DNA of 64,000 bases, from positions 1-64,000 of the forward strand of contig CANTFL010000393.1 in the NCBI GenBank assembly GCA_947650285.1, read 5' to 3'. The translations under genes were made by a program, and so were the position numbers. The notes beneath the pieces are model-generated. The model searched no databases and was not told the DNA's origin. It worked only from the letters and a program-made list of their open reading frames with translations. Positions 35,036 to 45,823 of the stretch are shown one piece after another. The stretch is from Hyaloperonospora brassicae. Taxonomy: Eukaryota; Oomycota; Peronosporomycetes; Peronosporales; Peronosporaceae. Each line of letters opens with the position of its first letter. Within the stretch, counting starts at the first letter, position 1.

Positions 35036-35046
35036 CCCTCATTTCC
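35036..35046 (+). promoter_or_regulatory. candidate oomycete initiator (Inr)
   Basis: CCTCATTTCCG resembles the pyrimidine-rich TCATT-type initiator known from oomycete promoters. It lies about 18 nt before the AN1 start codon, within a C/T-rich tract, which would give a very short leader. Confidence 0.35.
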
Positions 35047-35057
35047 GCTTTCGCTCC

Positions 35058-35690
35058 ATGGCGCACAGGTCCCCCTCCGTGTTCGACGAAACACCCGCCC
35101 CCGAGACCCCCGAGATGGTCGCCAAGACCTCGACGCCTTCGAGCGCGCCGGCCGCTGCGGACGTCAGCGTCTCGTCTGCGAGCGCCACAGCGACTGCTTC
35201 GCCCTCGTCCTCCGTCGTCGTCTCGACGCCAGCGCTGACTTCTACCGAAGGTCTGCCGAGCGCGGCGTCGCCCGCCACCGCGAAGGCCTCGTCGGACGTG
35301 CTGTCGCCTTCGCCGGTGGTGCTGCAGAGCGGCCAAACGGCGCTGACGTTCCGGAAGAGCTGCCTGAAGCGCTCCAAGTTGTCGGCTTCGACTCGTTGTT
35401 CGACAGCGCGTGTGGCTCCGACGGAGGGCGTCGAGGCGCTGGCCGAGCCAAAGCGGCACGAGTCAAAGAGTGCCGCACACGTGGGACAGAAGAACCGCCG
35501 ACGCTGCTGGGCGTGCAAGGCGAAAGTCGGCTTGGCGGCTGTCACCTGCCGCTGCAGCTTTACGTTTTGCAGCAAACACCGATACGCGGAGGAGCACGCG
35601 TGCGCGTTTAATTTTAAGACGGCAGCGAAGCGCAAGTTGGTGGAGGAGAACCCGGTGGTGGTGCCGAGCAAAGTGGCGCGGATCAGTTAA
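35058..35690 (+). CDS. AN1-type zinc finger protein (no A20 domain)
   Basis: Intronless gene for a 210-residue protein. Residues 1-135 are Ala/Ser/Thr/Pro-rich and probably disordered. The AN1 finger spans 150-182 with all eight ligands: Cys150, Cys153, Cys164, Cys166, Cys171, His174, His180 and Cys182 (RRCWACKAKVGL, CRCSFTFCSKHRY, EEHAC). The tail NPVVVPSKVARIS matches the usual AN1 protein ending. AN1 proteins act in stress response and ubiquitin/proteasome contexts; many carry an N-terminal A20 finger, which is absent here. I chose ATG 35058 because of its good context (CTCCATGG) and its position just after an initiator-like motif; an earlier in-frame start at 34938 would add 40 residues without domain character. 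It stands alone among repeats. Confidence 0.92.
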   Translation: MAHRSPSVFDETPAPETPEMVAKTSTPSSAPAAADVSVSSASATATASPSSSVVVSTPALTSTEGLPSAASPATAKASSDVLSPSPVVLQSGQTALTFRKSCLKRSKLSASTRCSTARVAPTEGVEALAEPKRHESKSAAHVGQKNRRRCWACKAKVGLAAVTCRCSFTFCSKHRYAEEHACAFNFKTAAKRKLVEENPVVVPSKVARIS

Positions 35691-38555
35691 GTGAAGAACG
35701 CGTGAGTTGTGTCTGTTCGAGTTGGGAAGGGTGGGGGGGGTGTTCTGGTGGTGGAGGGCGATCGCTGGGGACACGTGTTCTGCCATGTGTGTCCTGGATT
35801 TCCATTCGACTGTCCTGTGCTCCTTTTTCTCGTGCGAGGTCTGGACGGCGCCATGGACGCTTCGTGCGTGTAGTAGCAGACGAGGGCGACGGTTGGGACT
35901 GTTTTCCCATTGCTCCGTATCATCCCGCTACCTCGCAGCGTAGTGCACGCTGTATTGTAGCGCGGAGTGAGCCGTTTAGACGGAGCTTAAGTATAGAAAA
36001 TCAATATGTTGTGACTGCTTTATTTGTGATCATCCAGTGTCATGCTGCGCGACAGAGCTGCACGGTGGAATTGGGGTGATACATTGGAGGTCGTCCTACG
36101 TGCAGCAAAAGGTCAAAACTTGCAAGAGTTGTGATAAGTGAAGGGGCAGATGAAGAGCTCGAGTACCGTGGAGCGAACGCCCAAATCAATGCCAAGAAGG
36201 CGTCGTCTGATGAGGCCGCATTCGGTTTCGATACGAGACCATAAACCAGAAGAAAAAAGTAGCATGGCAGCATATGCTGCGTAGGTCCTCTAGCGCAAAG
36301 TTTCTGCAGAATTGTAGCATCTTCGCGTCGTCCCGCACGTTGTATGGCTTAGTCTACGTCTTGCCCCGTAAATGTCGCTGTCAAGCAGTGTGTCGTCGAC
36401 CACTGCGTTTATAAGTCGAGAGGTCCTTCGTCTGCCGCAAACAAACGCCTCATCTTGCCAATAGTGCGACCAGACGTCAGAACAATTCGCGCGTCGCAAA
36501 AAGTGTAAGTAGCGAAGCAAATTCTGCGGCTTGTTTCGTGCCTTCTATGCCCCTCGTACCGATGCATACTGCCAGAAATATTAGGAGAATGCGCTAGTAC
36601 TTTTCGCCCGAAAAAGATGCCACCACGACAGGTCAATGGAACTTCTTCATCTCGCGTGATATGCGCGTCCAGAACTTGTCGGCGTAAATGTCATGTAGGT
36701 GTCAAAGTGCTGCTCTGCTTAAGCCTAGCTTCTGCTCTACTTGAGACACAATATGCGTGTCAGTATATGTATGTCTTCAACACATTACGTGTTATTGTAT
36801 TAAAGGACTGCACCACCTCTTCCTTCTGCAATGACCGCTTCACCTACAACCCAATAATGACCTTCATCACGACATCCAGCACTACACCTCCAGCAATTGT
36901 ATGCAACATAGAATCACATTCATTCTTGTACGCCTACACAGGAGCGACGTCAGGTGACAACAAGTAGCCGTGAGTCGACGAGTGCCATACATCGCGTTTT
37001 GATTGCATACCATGTGACGCTATTGGCACTAGAAATCGCATGAGAGATAGTGGACGATACGGCGTAGCGATATCAAACGCAATGTTTTTATACAGGCAAG
37101 GATACGCTGTGCAATGTCAGCGTGCGAGTGTCATAGCGTGGAGACTCGAGAATCTCATTTAGTGGACGGAGGTCCACGTCGACTTTCAACTGCTTTGCCC
37201 TTCCATTTTACACTGACAAACGACTAATACCATATCAACTTTGTACACCATGCAGCTATCTGCTTGTCCACGTGCGACGCCGGATCCAGTGTACCAGAAA
37301 ACACGCAAAACCAAAGTGATTTGTCTAAATAGTAATTCAAATTGGATTGTTTGGCTTCATAACGGCCTACGAGTCGAATATTTTCTCAATGACCTTTGTT
37401 CATTCACCAGCGTCTCCGGCAAGTAGGTGGTGGATATCACTCGGCCGAATCGAAGATGTAGCTGCAGAGAGCGAGAGGCGAAACATTCTGAATGATCACA
37501 AGTTGATCAGACAGGTTGATACAAAACAATAAATTGAACCGAATTACCATTTATCGTCGAAAAGCTACACAAATCCTTTTTTACGCATTCGTGTACTTGA
37601 CTCCAACGAGTATTTATTTATAATATCGTACAATTTCTTGTTTGACAATTAATATCCAAGCCCTTCATCGTACAAGGGCGATCGGGGTGAATTGACGCGA
37701 GTCGTTTGCACAATATTGGCTGCATCACACATTCTAAACGCACATAAACTAAACCTATGCCCCTAAAGCTTCTTTGCATTTGCCGCGATAAAATTCTTGA
37801 GAAAGTAATTTGCCGTCAATATGTCACCTCAATATTAATTTTACGTCCAGTGATAGCCATCAGTACAACGATACTTATTAACGCCAATCAGAAGTGGGTC
37901 GCACATAATTTCAGTCTGCAATGTAGTAGAAAATCTGGTGTATTATGTGTAATAGAGTAACACTAAGAAGTAATTCATCTGTCATGTAAACAAGTCAACT
38001 AAGACTCTTTGGACTGTCGTAAATCAAAGACAACGTATTGAAAGATCATAAATATCTCCACACGACCATACTTATTTATACATAAAAGTGACACACATTC
38101 ACAGTGCCCTGGCGATCGGTAGTAGTTGACTGCAGGTTTTAGGTAGGCTTGTCGTCTCTGCTCACCGTATCTGTGGACGAAGCTTGTCCAAGAGTTTTAG
38201 CACTATGCTATTCAGCACTTTAACTATAGCGAATGCCATTCATATGCTAGTTGCTAGAAATATACGCGGCTAAGCATGTCTAATACTTAAGCATCTGAAC
38301 GACGTAATTTGATTTTCTCTAATTATTTTAAACGTAGTGGCCCACAGCTTGCAAACCAATCAGGGTACTTCCAAAACAATCTGTTTTATTGCAATCGCTT
38401 ACCGATGTTAAGTTGAGCTTGGAAAAGCACAAACAATGTGTAGAATTGATCCAATATCTTACATGCAATTATGTCAATTAGCGCAATCGGCAATATGACA
38501 TGGATTAGGCAAACTTCCGAATAGTATTATATCAAATGTAGTTTATTTTTAAAGA
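35691..38555. other. no gene recognised
   Basis: Several short frames on both strands (for example 36617-36967, +, 116 codons). Two stretches near 36100-36245 and 36415-36510 (+) read somewhat like protein but are interrupted and have no recognisable domain. Confidence 0.35.
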
Positions 38556-38812
38556 TATAGGTACACACCCACTCTTTGATGCGTACATCCCCCCCTGAAT
38601 TAGAGGCCCCTCCTTAAGCATTTAATCTTCTTCGCCAGGCACTGCACACCTATTAATACAAAATGCCATAAAAAATATTCTTTGCTTTGTGCACACCCCT
38701 CCATAATACAGTCCTCCTTTGTGTCAGCACACAGCCTTGCGTATGGATCCGCTCTCACTATCCGGCATCCCCCTATAAGTGTCCCAATTTTTACTACCAT
38801 TTCCCTTAACTA
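38556..38812 (+). repeat. left inverted arm
   Basis: Includes GGCATCCCCCTATAAGTGTC near its inner side, matched by GACACTTATAGGGGGATGCC at 40029-40048. Confidence 0.8.
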
Positions 38813-40005
38813 ATAGATGATTATAATTTTTAGGTCACGTAATATGCATACATCTGACTCACACTGCAAGAAAAACTATCAATGGGGGACATGTACCTTC
38901 CCAGTTAAAAGTCTAAAGTTATCATTTGCCATAATTAAAAACGTAAATGCACAAGATACAAATGTATCGATTTCTATGTATAGACAGCACTGCGATCTTT
39001 AGTCCGGTGCAGGGGGTGACTGGATTTGCGCTATCGCTGGGTCGCGGTCGTCCAGTTGGCTCTTGAGGACGTCGCGGAAAATACAACGTTTCTACTCGCC
39101 GCGATCCAAGTGCATTCGATCATGTTTTGTTGCAAGCTGCAGCTGATCAGAAGCCAGACGCTGTCTCCAAAGTGAACGAACAGGGTCGTATTCGGTTTAA
39201 AAGACAACAAACATTGTCGAGTTCTCAGCCACCTGATTAAACGCCTCCATGCCAAAAATAGATGCACAGTAAGGTCGACTACGTCTTACACCGCGAGAAA
39301 GAGAGTACAATATCGTACCGGAATCTCGTGCATCTTCATGCCCGGACGAGCTATGATGCTCGCTGCGATAGCAAAAGTTGGTGCAGTGGAGGGAGCGACT
39401 GTGATCATCTTCAGGTCGACAATTTACATCGTCGCCTGCTCGAACTATAGCAAGCAGACGAACAAAAGAAGTCCACAAAGAGTTAGTGATCCTTTTGCCG
39501 ACCCTTTGTCTTGTACCTATCTTCTACCATCTTCTTGCGACGAAAGACTTGACTATTCATCAGCAGCACTTGACTGGGTACAGAAATATAAAACTGCGTG
39601 TGCTGAGGTGTTAGATAGAAACGAATGTGTTAGTACACGTAATGTGTCGAAAGAGCGTAATCTGATGATTATTCTAAGGACCAATAAGGTAAAAAGGCAC
39701 AAACGCATCTGATGATGAAGCTGTCTGGCAACCGAGTTAAGCAACTGCGTGGCCTCCACGTAAATTTAAGCGATCCGGTCGCCATCTGCTAAGGTCAAAA
39801 CCTAATGGTCGCCAGCGAACGCACCAATGCAGGTCATCGACCGTGTGTACGTGACGTGTGCGTGGGCGTAGGCCGACGTGTGTATGTGTGTTATGGTCAC
39901 AAGCTGTGCCTCTTTTAATTCGCCGCGGGAGCTAGAGCGCCCGTCCAGCTTCATTGCTTCTCGCATTTCAATCGTTGTTACGTGTTTCTGGACTCTATTT
40001 AAATT

Positions 40006-40255
40006 AGGAAAAACGGTAGTAAAAATTGGGACACTTATAGGGGGATGCCGGATAGTGAGAGCGGATCCATACGCAAGGCTGTGTGCTGACACAAAGGAGG
40101 CCTGTATTATGGAGGGGTGTGCACAAAGCAAAGAATATTTATATGGCATTTGTATAAATAAGTGTGCAGTACCTGGCGAAGAAGATTACGGCAATGGAGG
40201 AAGGGCCTCTATTCAGGTGGGTGTGTACGCATCAAAGAGTGGGTGTGTACCTATA
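40006..40255 (-). repeat. right inverted arm
   Basis: Inverted copy of 38556-38812, with small indels in the middle. The apparently similar open frames in both arms are a by-product of this repeat. Confidence 0.8.
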
Positions 40256-40628
40256 AATCTCCTTATTATATTACCAATACAAACTCCGTAAAACCCTTCC
40301 TCATTTTATAATTTAACTACGATTATCTGTGTTTGCATATATGCATTCGCCTGAATGCGCGCGCTTTGATCCGAAGTGCCGTTGCATTTGCTGACCACAT
40401 TTTTACTATCGTACGATGAGAAAACGCCGCATGGCCGAAATATAAATGGTCATTATCGTCACTATATTCAGGCAGATTTATGTAGAGCATCGATATACGT
40501 ATACATGTATATAAATGTATATGTAATTTTATATTTTTTAATAAAAAGTCGTGATCACTTTTAACTATTGCCACATGGCGTGAAGATAACAGTAAATATG
40601 GACCAAAATGAGAAAAGTATAATAATAA

Positions 40629-41082
40629 GGGGCTGTCTAGGCGACCCCCCCGAAAAACTGCGCGCATACACCCTATGGGTGTAATCGTCTAATCGTTCTG
40701 TGTACCCTCTCTTTTTCTTATAAAACCAGATTCATTTTCTCTCGCGCTGACAAGAAACCGAGAGTTAGCGCGCGAAAGAAGCCACAAGGGACTATCACAG
40801 TCTTTTCTACTGTGTTGAAGCCACAGCATGAACAGCGAGGACGCGGCCGCGCGCGCTGGCAGCTATTCAAGCGCGCGGAAGAAGCCACAAGGGACTATCA
40901 CAGTCTTTTCCACTGTGTTGAAGCCACAGCATGAACAGCGAGGACGCGGCCGCGCGCGCTGGCAGCTATTCAAGCGCGCGCTACCGTACACGACGCGCCT
41001 CAAGTGCGCGCCGCTTTTACACCTGCGCGCCCCGCTTGAGGTGTGCGCGTAGTTATGAGGGGTTGTACGCCTAAGCGGTCCC
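40629..41082. mobile_element. 454-bp non-autonomous element with short inverted ends
   Basis: Left end GGGGCTGTCTAGGCG and, on the reverse strand, right end GGGACCGCTTAGGCG match at 11 of 15 bases, and the similarity continues inwards (CCCC...AACTGCGCGC against CCCC...AACTACGCGC). Flanking 8-mers AATAATAA and AAAAACAA match at 6 of 8, a weak hint of an 8-bp target duplication. Internally GC-rich with many GCGC runs, unlike its AT-rich surroundings. Confidence 0.5.
40767..40972 (+). repeat. tandem duplication, two copies of 103 bp
   Basis: Copies 40767-40869 and 40870-40972 differ at about two positions; a third copy begins (AGCGCGCG) and stops. Each contains GCGGCCGC and GAAGCCACAAGGGACTATC. 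Confidence 0.9.
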
Positions 41083-42326
41083 AAAAACAATATAGCCCAA
41101 AATAAGCGCTCAGCAAAATGATTGGAAATTGGCGTATCTTTCACTCAAAAAAAGAATTTATAACGTAAGTATTAATGATAAAATAAAATATATTCAGAGA
41201 CTTATGGAATATGCACGTATGCTCTTATAATTTAATTTATGGGGTTGGATGATACAGTTCTGAGATCCGGACAATTATTGATTTAAAACATGTTAGCAAT
41301 GAATACGCGATTTCGTATAGACCTCGCCGCGAAGGGATTAATATGTAATATACCGTCGAAGGTCATTTAGAATCTACTCATTGGTTGATGCAGGGATCAA
41401 TTTAATCAGGCAAACTACAAATTTCACTTAAAGCACTTGTAAGAGTAATGATCAAGTAGCTGATACATTGTATTCCCAGCCTCATTGTGGCAAACTTGTT
41501 ATCAAAAAGTTTTTTTTTATATATCTAACAGTAGATTATCGACAAATTGGCTTTTCTCCACTACGCCCTATCGCTTATTTGACTCATTTTACTTTGCGCG
41601 TAATTTTCATGATATCGATTAATTGCCTTTACTACAATGTAACAGTATTTCAAGCTTAATCCGTGTCGTTAAAAGTGGAGCGTAACCAGTTCCCATTAAT
41701 TCCACATAGGGGTTTGCATAGTCTTCACGATATTGCACTAAACATATGCATGTTACAAGTAGACGAAGATTTCTGTATAATACGGGTAGAAGCTTCACTT
41801 TTTGAGTAATATCGAATCAAATTGCGGTGATAAATATAATTTTGACTGTCGCTAGATCTACCGACAGCGCTATTTAGTTCTTTTGTATAGGCAAGCAACA
41901 TGTATCAATTTATAAGTTTTGTTGACCAGATTATGATGTATCACATATTTTCGTCAAACAGATTCGCCGTTAAGGACTCTATTGCATAAATGTACATATA
42001 CCAAAGAGCTTATTTTATCGTATCGTATAGACAGTGTCAAACTATAAGGCTGCCAAGGGCTCGACGCACTCAAGTATGACTAAACTCTAAATATAGACAT
42101 CTTAACGAACAAGGAAGCTGTAATAGATTTCTGTCGATATGATTGATAGTGTTTTTTATCGTCATACGTATTGTCCCATTCTCAAAAGTGAAGTTTGCAT
42201 CCTCACACATATTGGGCCCATAGTGCTTAGAAAAAGTCTCAGGTATCGCGCTACACGTATAATATACCCTTAAGTCGTCAGCGGTCTTCAAAGACCGCTT
42301 TCTTCAGACGTTAGTTTAAGCGGATC
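41083..42326. other. AT-rich spacer, no gene
   Basis: No coherent frame; a 73-codon frame at 42070-42291 (-) has no domain. Confidence 0.4.
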
Positions 42327-43194
42327 TGTAACGGGCCTAAAAGGACTCGTACTTAACTTACACCATTCTACGCTTTAAGGAAGCCTCAAAGCCCTTGGGC
42401 TATGAGGCTTTCTCATGTCTTAGGTGTTTAGTATTTTTAACTCTGTTTATATTTTTGTCTTTTATCATCCTAAGTACGAATGGTTCCCTTAGCGTCATGG
42501 GAATCACTCAATGTACGCGTCGATATCTTACTGGCTAATAATAGGTCGAACCCTATTAATACAGAAAAATATACGACGTGCTACATCCGCTAATTCGGAT
42601 GTAGCCACCCAACTTAAGTAACATGTAAACTTAATTAACACTCGATAATCTTTCCACAAACAATTATCGTGTCACTCTGACCGACTTTCGTAAACAATTT
42701 CTTACTAAATAAATTTATTTATCATAAAGACCAACGTTTTTTAATTAAGTTAACAATGATATTATAAGTATTCCGATTATCTCTAACATTTATATTATAA
42801 ATCAATCAAATACTTTGATTTTTAGTAGTGAAGATTATATATATTTTAATCAATTTGTTCATTATGTTAAAAACAATAAATAAACCTAAACCTTATAATT
42901 AATTTCTAAAAAATAAAATAAGATAATTTTTTTAGTGATGAGTAAAAAAAATAATTATTATAAATATATCGTTTAAGATACTTTTAATAAATGAAAAAAA
43001 TAATAAAATTAATGTTATTACAAGCATCCAAATTTTAGGTGCAGGATTAGCAACTTTAGGTCTAATTGGAGCAGGTATTGTTCTAATTTTGAATTATATA
43101 TTCATAAAAAAATCAATATATAAAAAAACGAATCACGCAAACACCTGGATTAATTCAAGTTAAATTAAAAAAAAGTAACGGGAGGGCCCACTAC
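42327..43194 (-). repeat. 3' LTR of element 3, enlarged by an insertion
   Basis: On the minus strand it starts TGTAGTGGGCCCTCCCGTTA and ends GGCCCGTTACA. It aligns with the 5' LTR 50598-50921 in its last 300 bp (for example GACGTGCTAC and ATCATCCTAAGTAC on the plus strand). It is 868 bp instead of 324 bp; the excess is the AT-rich block 42640-43172. Confidence 0.7.
42640..43172 (+). other. atp9: mitochondrial DNA insertion (NUMT) with atp9 fragment
   Basis: Extremely AT-rich block. At 43012-43101 the plus strand encodes the first helix of ATP synthase subunit c: ATG, LLQAS, then after a one-base loss ILGAGLATLGLIGAGI. This glycine-rich text and the A/T-ending codons are typical of mitochondrial atp9. 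The gene then changes into unrelated AT-rich sequence, so only about 30 of some 75 codons are present. Block borders are approximate, judged by composition and by alignment of the two LTRs. Confidence 0.75.
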
Positions 43195-43700
43195 ATCACC
43201 CGCTTATCAAAGAAGCACTCACGAACCGTGAGTGTTCAACTGCAATACTCCAACAGTATCTCAAACAATCGATGGCCGAAGACGCGATTACCAACACCAC
43301 AACAGCACTCTTGCGCACAATCAGCGGGAGTTCATCAGACCGCGTGATGGATAAGCACCTGCTTCCTTGGGCGTGGTACAACCTGTCCAGAGCTCAATCT
43401 CCGGACTATATTAAGACGATGCAGGATAACTTCCAGCGTTTCCGCGAGTTGCGCAAGAAGATATTTATAGTCATCTCGTATGACTCACAAAAGCGTTCTT
43501 AATGTGCGTTTATCCTGCGGAAGAATCGGATGCTTGAGTATGAAAAAAAATTCCACCAGTAGCTTAATAATTACAAAGACATTCTCGCCGATCACTATAT
43601 CGGCGTGCTACGCGAGAAGATATGCGAGAACGCGTGGAACGTAGAATGACTCTGTTACGTCCACGTGCACGAATCTTGCTACTCTTGTGACTCGATGCCA
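43191..43700 (+). pseudogene. antisense ORF of element 3 (degenerate, unrecognised)
   Basis: On the strand opposite to pol, one frame is open from 43191 to 43500 (LIKEALTNRECSTAILQQYL, MAEDAITNTTTALLRTISG, DKHLLPWAWYNLSRAQS, NFQRFRELRKKIF). It continues after a stop with LRKNRMLEYEKKF and YKDILADHYIGVLREKICE, interrupted by further stops. I see no resemblance in sequence to the aORF of elements 1 and 2, but it sits in the same place, between chromodomain and 3' LTR. A following R/S-rich frame at 43848-44177 overlaps the chromodomain antisense and may be a shadow. Confidence 0.4.
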
Positions 43701-45374
43701 TCGTATTCGCTCAGCTTGGCAACCACACGTCTCTAAGTATCAACTCAGCGAAGATGAATAGCTCTAGATTTGAAGATATAAGCGCAGCCTGGAAGAGCGG
43801 AAACCGCAATTATATGTGGCGCGTCGATACGGCGACACCACGCTCGTTTGCGAGGACGTAATGATACTCGGTTCCCACGACATTCTCGTCATCGCTCTCC
43901 GTCTCGTTGTAGTGATGGAGTTTCACCACGACTTAGTAAAATTCGTTCTTGGTACCGTAGTCGTAGTGTCAATTCACCACGACGTCGTCGCCGTTCGTCG
44001 TGCTCTCGTTCGCCACGAGAACACAAACGTCGTCGGCCACATAAAGAATGGGCGTATCCACGGACTTATACGCCTAGACGACTTCTGTACGTCCCGAAGA
44101 AGCGAGGAGCGCAATTCCTACGTATTCTGCTTGGGTGGAAACCCGAGACAATGTACACATTACTTGCGCGCGCATAAAGTCGCGACGATGTCACTTCGCG
44201 ACGAGGGTCTTCATGACCTAGTAAACGTTACACGGTCCAGTGCTTCTGCCCTTGCATCCACAAGTAGTCGCGGACCCTAGCGATCATAACTCTGGTGTTC
44301 TGGTACCCAGGAAGATTTGGATGCGGCGGTAGACAAGGCTGTGGAATCCCAGTAGGTAGATGAGGCTGCCACTGAGAGTGCTGCGCGGGATGAGAGAAAT
44401 GCAAGCGAGATTTGACAACGAACAGCAGAATGCTCAAACTAATGACGGACCTGGAACGCATAATTCATGGTCACGCGCAAAAAAAAACGCAGCTGCGTCC
44501 GACGTCGTTGGCGCGTCGAGCAAGGCAAGAGGGAAGGTCGCCCTTGAGCCTTTGCGTACGGGGTCGGAATCAACCTGGAAAGCGTAATTGGATAATAATC
44601 CTTTAAACGCCGACGTAATTCGTCGGGTGAAGGCGTAGCGACGAATGGATATCCAGAGTGTAGGCGTCACCGGTCGCCTTGGTCGCCCTGAATGGGCCGA
44701 TGAAACGTGTCACGAGCTTACTTGCGCCTTATTTGGTAACTGCCGAATCGCGTAGACCAGCAGTAGATAGAATTACGTGGTTGCCTTTCGTGGATAAACT
44801 CATTTCCTTTTTGCCACGTTTGTCTGCATTCTCCACCTGGTTATCCACTGCAGATTGAAGAGTAGATCGTACAAACGTCGTGATAGCTTGACGTTAAAGT
44901 ATGAATCCTATCACAGCCATGTCTCAAATGGTCGTGCCGACTCATTCGGCACGTAGTTGGCGTGAGGTAAGCGCATTCCCGAGGAGGGGTCATTTGGTGT
45001 TTGAGATGGCTATTGAGCTATCGGGGGCACCACGTCTCGTGGCGTCAAAACATCAGACTTCGCCTTGGAACGGGTGACTGCATTCGCGTTCAGAATACTG
45101 TCAGCAGTATTTGAGCGTTGTTTATCACTTTAATCCCCCTTCAGAGTGGAGACATGAAGAGCCTTAGGAAGACCTGCGGCAAGAAGAGTAGAAACTAAAG
45201 GAGGACGAGATGATGCGCAAAGAATGGCGTCAACTCCATTGACGCGTAAACTGCTTTGTTGGGCGCGAGCTCAGCGAGTAGGAAGAATGCACTTTAACAT
45301 GTGAAAGAAGTAGCTGAATTTCGAAGATTGCCTTCTAGGACCCGGTTAATCGGCTCTGATTGCCCCTCCGTTTC

Positions 45375-45823
45375 TACAACGTAATAAGCTCAATTCATAA
45401 AAATGAATTATTTGTATCAATTTAAAAACATTATCTATTTTTGTAATGTTCAATTGACATTGCTCGTATAGAGTTAGGCCAAAGGGATATTACCCCCGAG
45501 TGTTTTTTTCTTTGAGGGGTTGCTCCACCTGATGGTTGATGTCCACGTTACATCAACCAGATTAACCACCAACGCTGATGGACGCGCGCAATGGGTGGTG
45601 AGCAAGAACGCACATAAGAGATTTTATATTAATATATATTGTTAGCTTAAGACATAAAATAATTTTTTATAATCGTATATATTTAGTAAATGCAGTTCTA
45701 CTATTTACCTTAGACAGAGCTATCTAGTTCTGCCTACTTCGCTGCGCTTCCTCACGCCGCGTGTACGTGACGTCAGGTGCACACAACCTTGTGTTGAGTT
45801 GACACAAGCCGTTCCCCGTTACA
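45375..45823. repeat. solo LTR (type A) inserted in the integrase of element 3
   Basis: 449 bp ending CCCCGTTACA, with the conserved core at 45566-45600 and overall likeness to the LTR at 10568-11039. Flanked by GTTTC (45370-45374) and GTCTC (45824-45828), a 5-bp target duplication with one change. The integrase reading resumes across it. Confidence 0.85.
45566..45600 (+). repeat. conserved LTR core, copy 5
   Basis: CCACCAACGCTGATGGACGC then GCGCAATGGGTGGTG, in the solo LTR inside element 3. Confidence 0.75.

Larger units (their letters stand above)
38556..40255. mobile_element. 1.7-kb fold-back-like element with about 250-bp inverted ends
   Basis: Left arm 38556-38812 and right arm 40006-40255 are inverted copies, beginning TATAGGTACACACCCACTCT at the left edge and ending with its complement. 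The inner 1.2 kb holds only broken frames (longest about 93-124 codons, both strands). No transposase motif recognised, and no clear target duplication, so it is either a non-autonomous DNA element or the relic of an autonomous one. Confidence 0.65.

Noticed and set aside
34600..35786. Several 100-290-codon ORFs overlapping the AN1 gene
   Set aside because: Shadow frames caused by high GC; only the AN1 frame has a domain.
38600..40291. Two similar ORFs (66 codons, -, and 137 codons, +) looking like a gene family
   Set aside because: They are the two arms of the inverted repeat of the 1.7-kb element read in mirrored frames.
43848..44177. R/S-rich plus-strand frame resembling a splicing-factor tail
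   Set aside because: It overlaps the chromodomain of element 3 in antisense; arginine/serine text is a likely by-product of the CG-rich repeats. Kept only as a remark to the antisense ORF.
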